Of a stretch of DNA of 15,079 bases, positions 14,612 to 15,079 are shown piece by piece. Under the pieces are notes generated by a model. The model did not search any database, was not told the origin of the DNA, and saw only the letters and a program-made list of their open reading frames with translations. The position numbers and the translations under genes are program-made. Every line of letters starts with the position of its first letter. Position 1 is the first letter of the stretch. The DNA is taken from positions 1-15,079 of the forward strand of contig DAOVLE010000123.1 in the NCBI GenBank assembly GCA_030631415.1, read 5' to 3'. This DNA is from JAAEQG01 sp023133475 (GTDB lineage: Bacteria > Planctomycetota > Phycisphaerae > UBA1845).

Positions 14612-15079
14612 TCAGCCAGTCCGGGCGTACGTGACGGATGGGACGGGGGCGAGAATCGAGTCAGGGGACTTCGTGCCCGGTATGAGGCCGGTCACAAAGT
14701 CCTTTGTTTTGGCATCGGATGCAATCTCCTCGAGTGCTTGCCCCCAGATATCGTGTCGAAGCATCTGGACCAATCGTTGGGTCGACAGGCGGCAGTCGGC
14801 GCCGTCCTTCTGCCACTTTGGCAGCGGCAAGAGGCGGTGGACCTCGTCGGGGTCGAAAGCGATTATTGCCGCCAGTAACAGCATGGAATAGCACGCCACG
14901 GCGAAGCCAGGCTGGCGATTCACCGACTTGTGCGACCACACCTGGGCCTGACCAACGCCGATGACCTGCTTTTCGTCTCGATGATTGACCTCGATATCCC
15001 ACCGCCAGAGGTATTCTTGCACCAGTTGCTGCAGTGGCAGGTCTGGATCGGTGCAGATCAGGTACGCTGGCTGACGGTA
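14612..15079 (-). CDS. IS4-type DDE transposase, C-terminal fragment (cut by window end)
   Basis: The reading frame is open to the window edge, and 155 codons plus a stop are visible; the N-terminal part lies beyond 15079. The segment YLWRWDIEVNHRDEK fits the Y-(2)-R-(3)-E-(6)-K signature of IS4-family transposases exactly, which places the catalytic Glu of the DDE triad at 14990-14992. GVGQAQVWSHKSV follows. An internal GTG at 15022 is not the true start, since the upstream frame (YRQPAYLICTDPDLP) reads on without a stop and looks like protein. The gene faces the permease gene and ends 81 bp after it. The product would cut and rejoin DNA at its element's ends. Whether the gene is intact cannot be told from the visible part. 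Confidence 0.85.
   Translation of the reverse strand, partial: YRQPAYLICTDPDLPLQQLVQEYLWRWDIEVNHRDEKQVIGVGQAQVWSHKSVNRQPGFAVACYSMLLLAAIIAFDPDEVHRLLPLPKWQKDGADCRLSTQRLVQMLRHDIWGQALEEIASDAKTKDFVTGLIPGTKSPDSILAPVPSVTYARTG

Noticed and set aside
14631..14964. + strand frames opposite the transposase fragment
   Set aside because: The - strand frame carries the exact Y-(2)-R-(3)-E-(6)-K signature; the + strand frames are shadows.
1..15079. Defence island, prophage or biosynthetic cluster
   Set aside because: Apart from one transposase fragment and the short repeats, no toxin, restriction, phage structural, integrase or synthase motif was recognised on either strand.

Overview
The window looks like a chromosomal stretch from a GC-rich, deeply branching bacterium, most likely a member of the Planctomycetota. 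That assignment is an inference. It rests on the large secreted FG-GAP beta-propeller protein with a DNRLRE-type insert, the ABC cluster with a big exported partner protein, and gaps crowded with short palindromic repeats. There is no rRNA, tRNA or taxonomic marker to settle it. Seven genes lie on the + strand, and a transposase fragment lies on the - strand at the right edge.

Layout. 1-295: palindromic repeats, no gene. 296-1009: NarL/FixJ-type response regulator with no histidine kinase beside it. 1010-1366: repeats, a candidate promoter and a foldable leader. 1367-5266: a 1299-residue exported seven-bladed FG-GAP protein. 5267-5608: repeats only. 5609-7627: a P1B-type heavy-metal ATPase with an atypical metal site. 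7774-8625: NAD kinase. 8877-11297, 11576-12505 and 12710-14530: an exported/membrane protein, an ABC ATPase and an internally duplicated ABC-2 permease, which together look like one transport or envelope system. 14612-15079: the C-terminal part of an IS4-type transposase, cut by the window end.

How the genes relate. The last three + strand genes are the only clear functional unit. The protein at 8877 places two large domains outside the membrane, the ATPase at 11576 drives transport, and the protein at 12710 supplies two fused ABC-2 membrane halves. The substrate is unknown. The regulator, propeller protein, metal pump and NAD kinase show no evident link to one another beyond sharing a strand.

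The most unusual aspect is the non-coding DNA. Almost every gap carries several families of palindromic or tandem short repeats, some repeated at identical sequence kilobases apart. Three of the seven + strand genes have their stop codon inside or at the edge of such a repeat. Two 37-nt hairpins share an outer stem while their inner stems differ in a pairing-preserving way. No defence system, CRISPR array, prophage or biosynthetic cluster was recognised.
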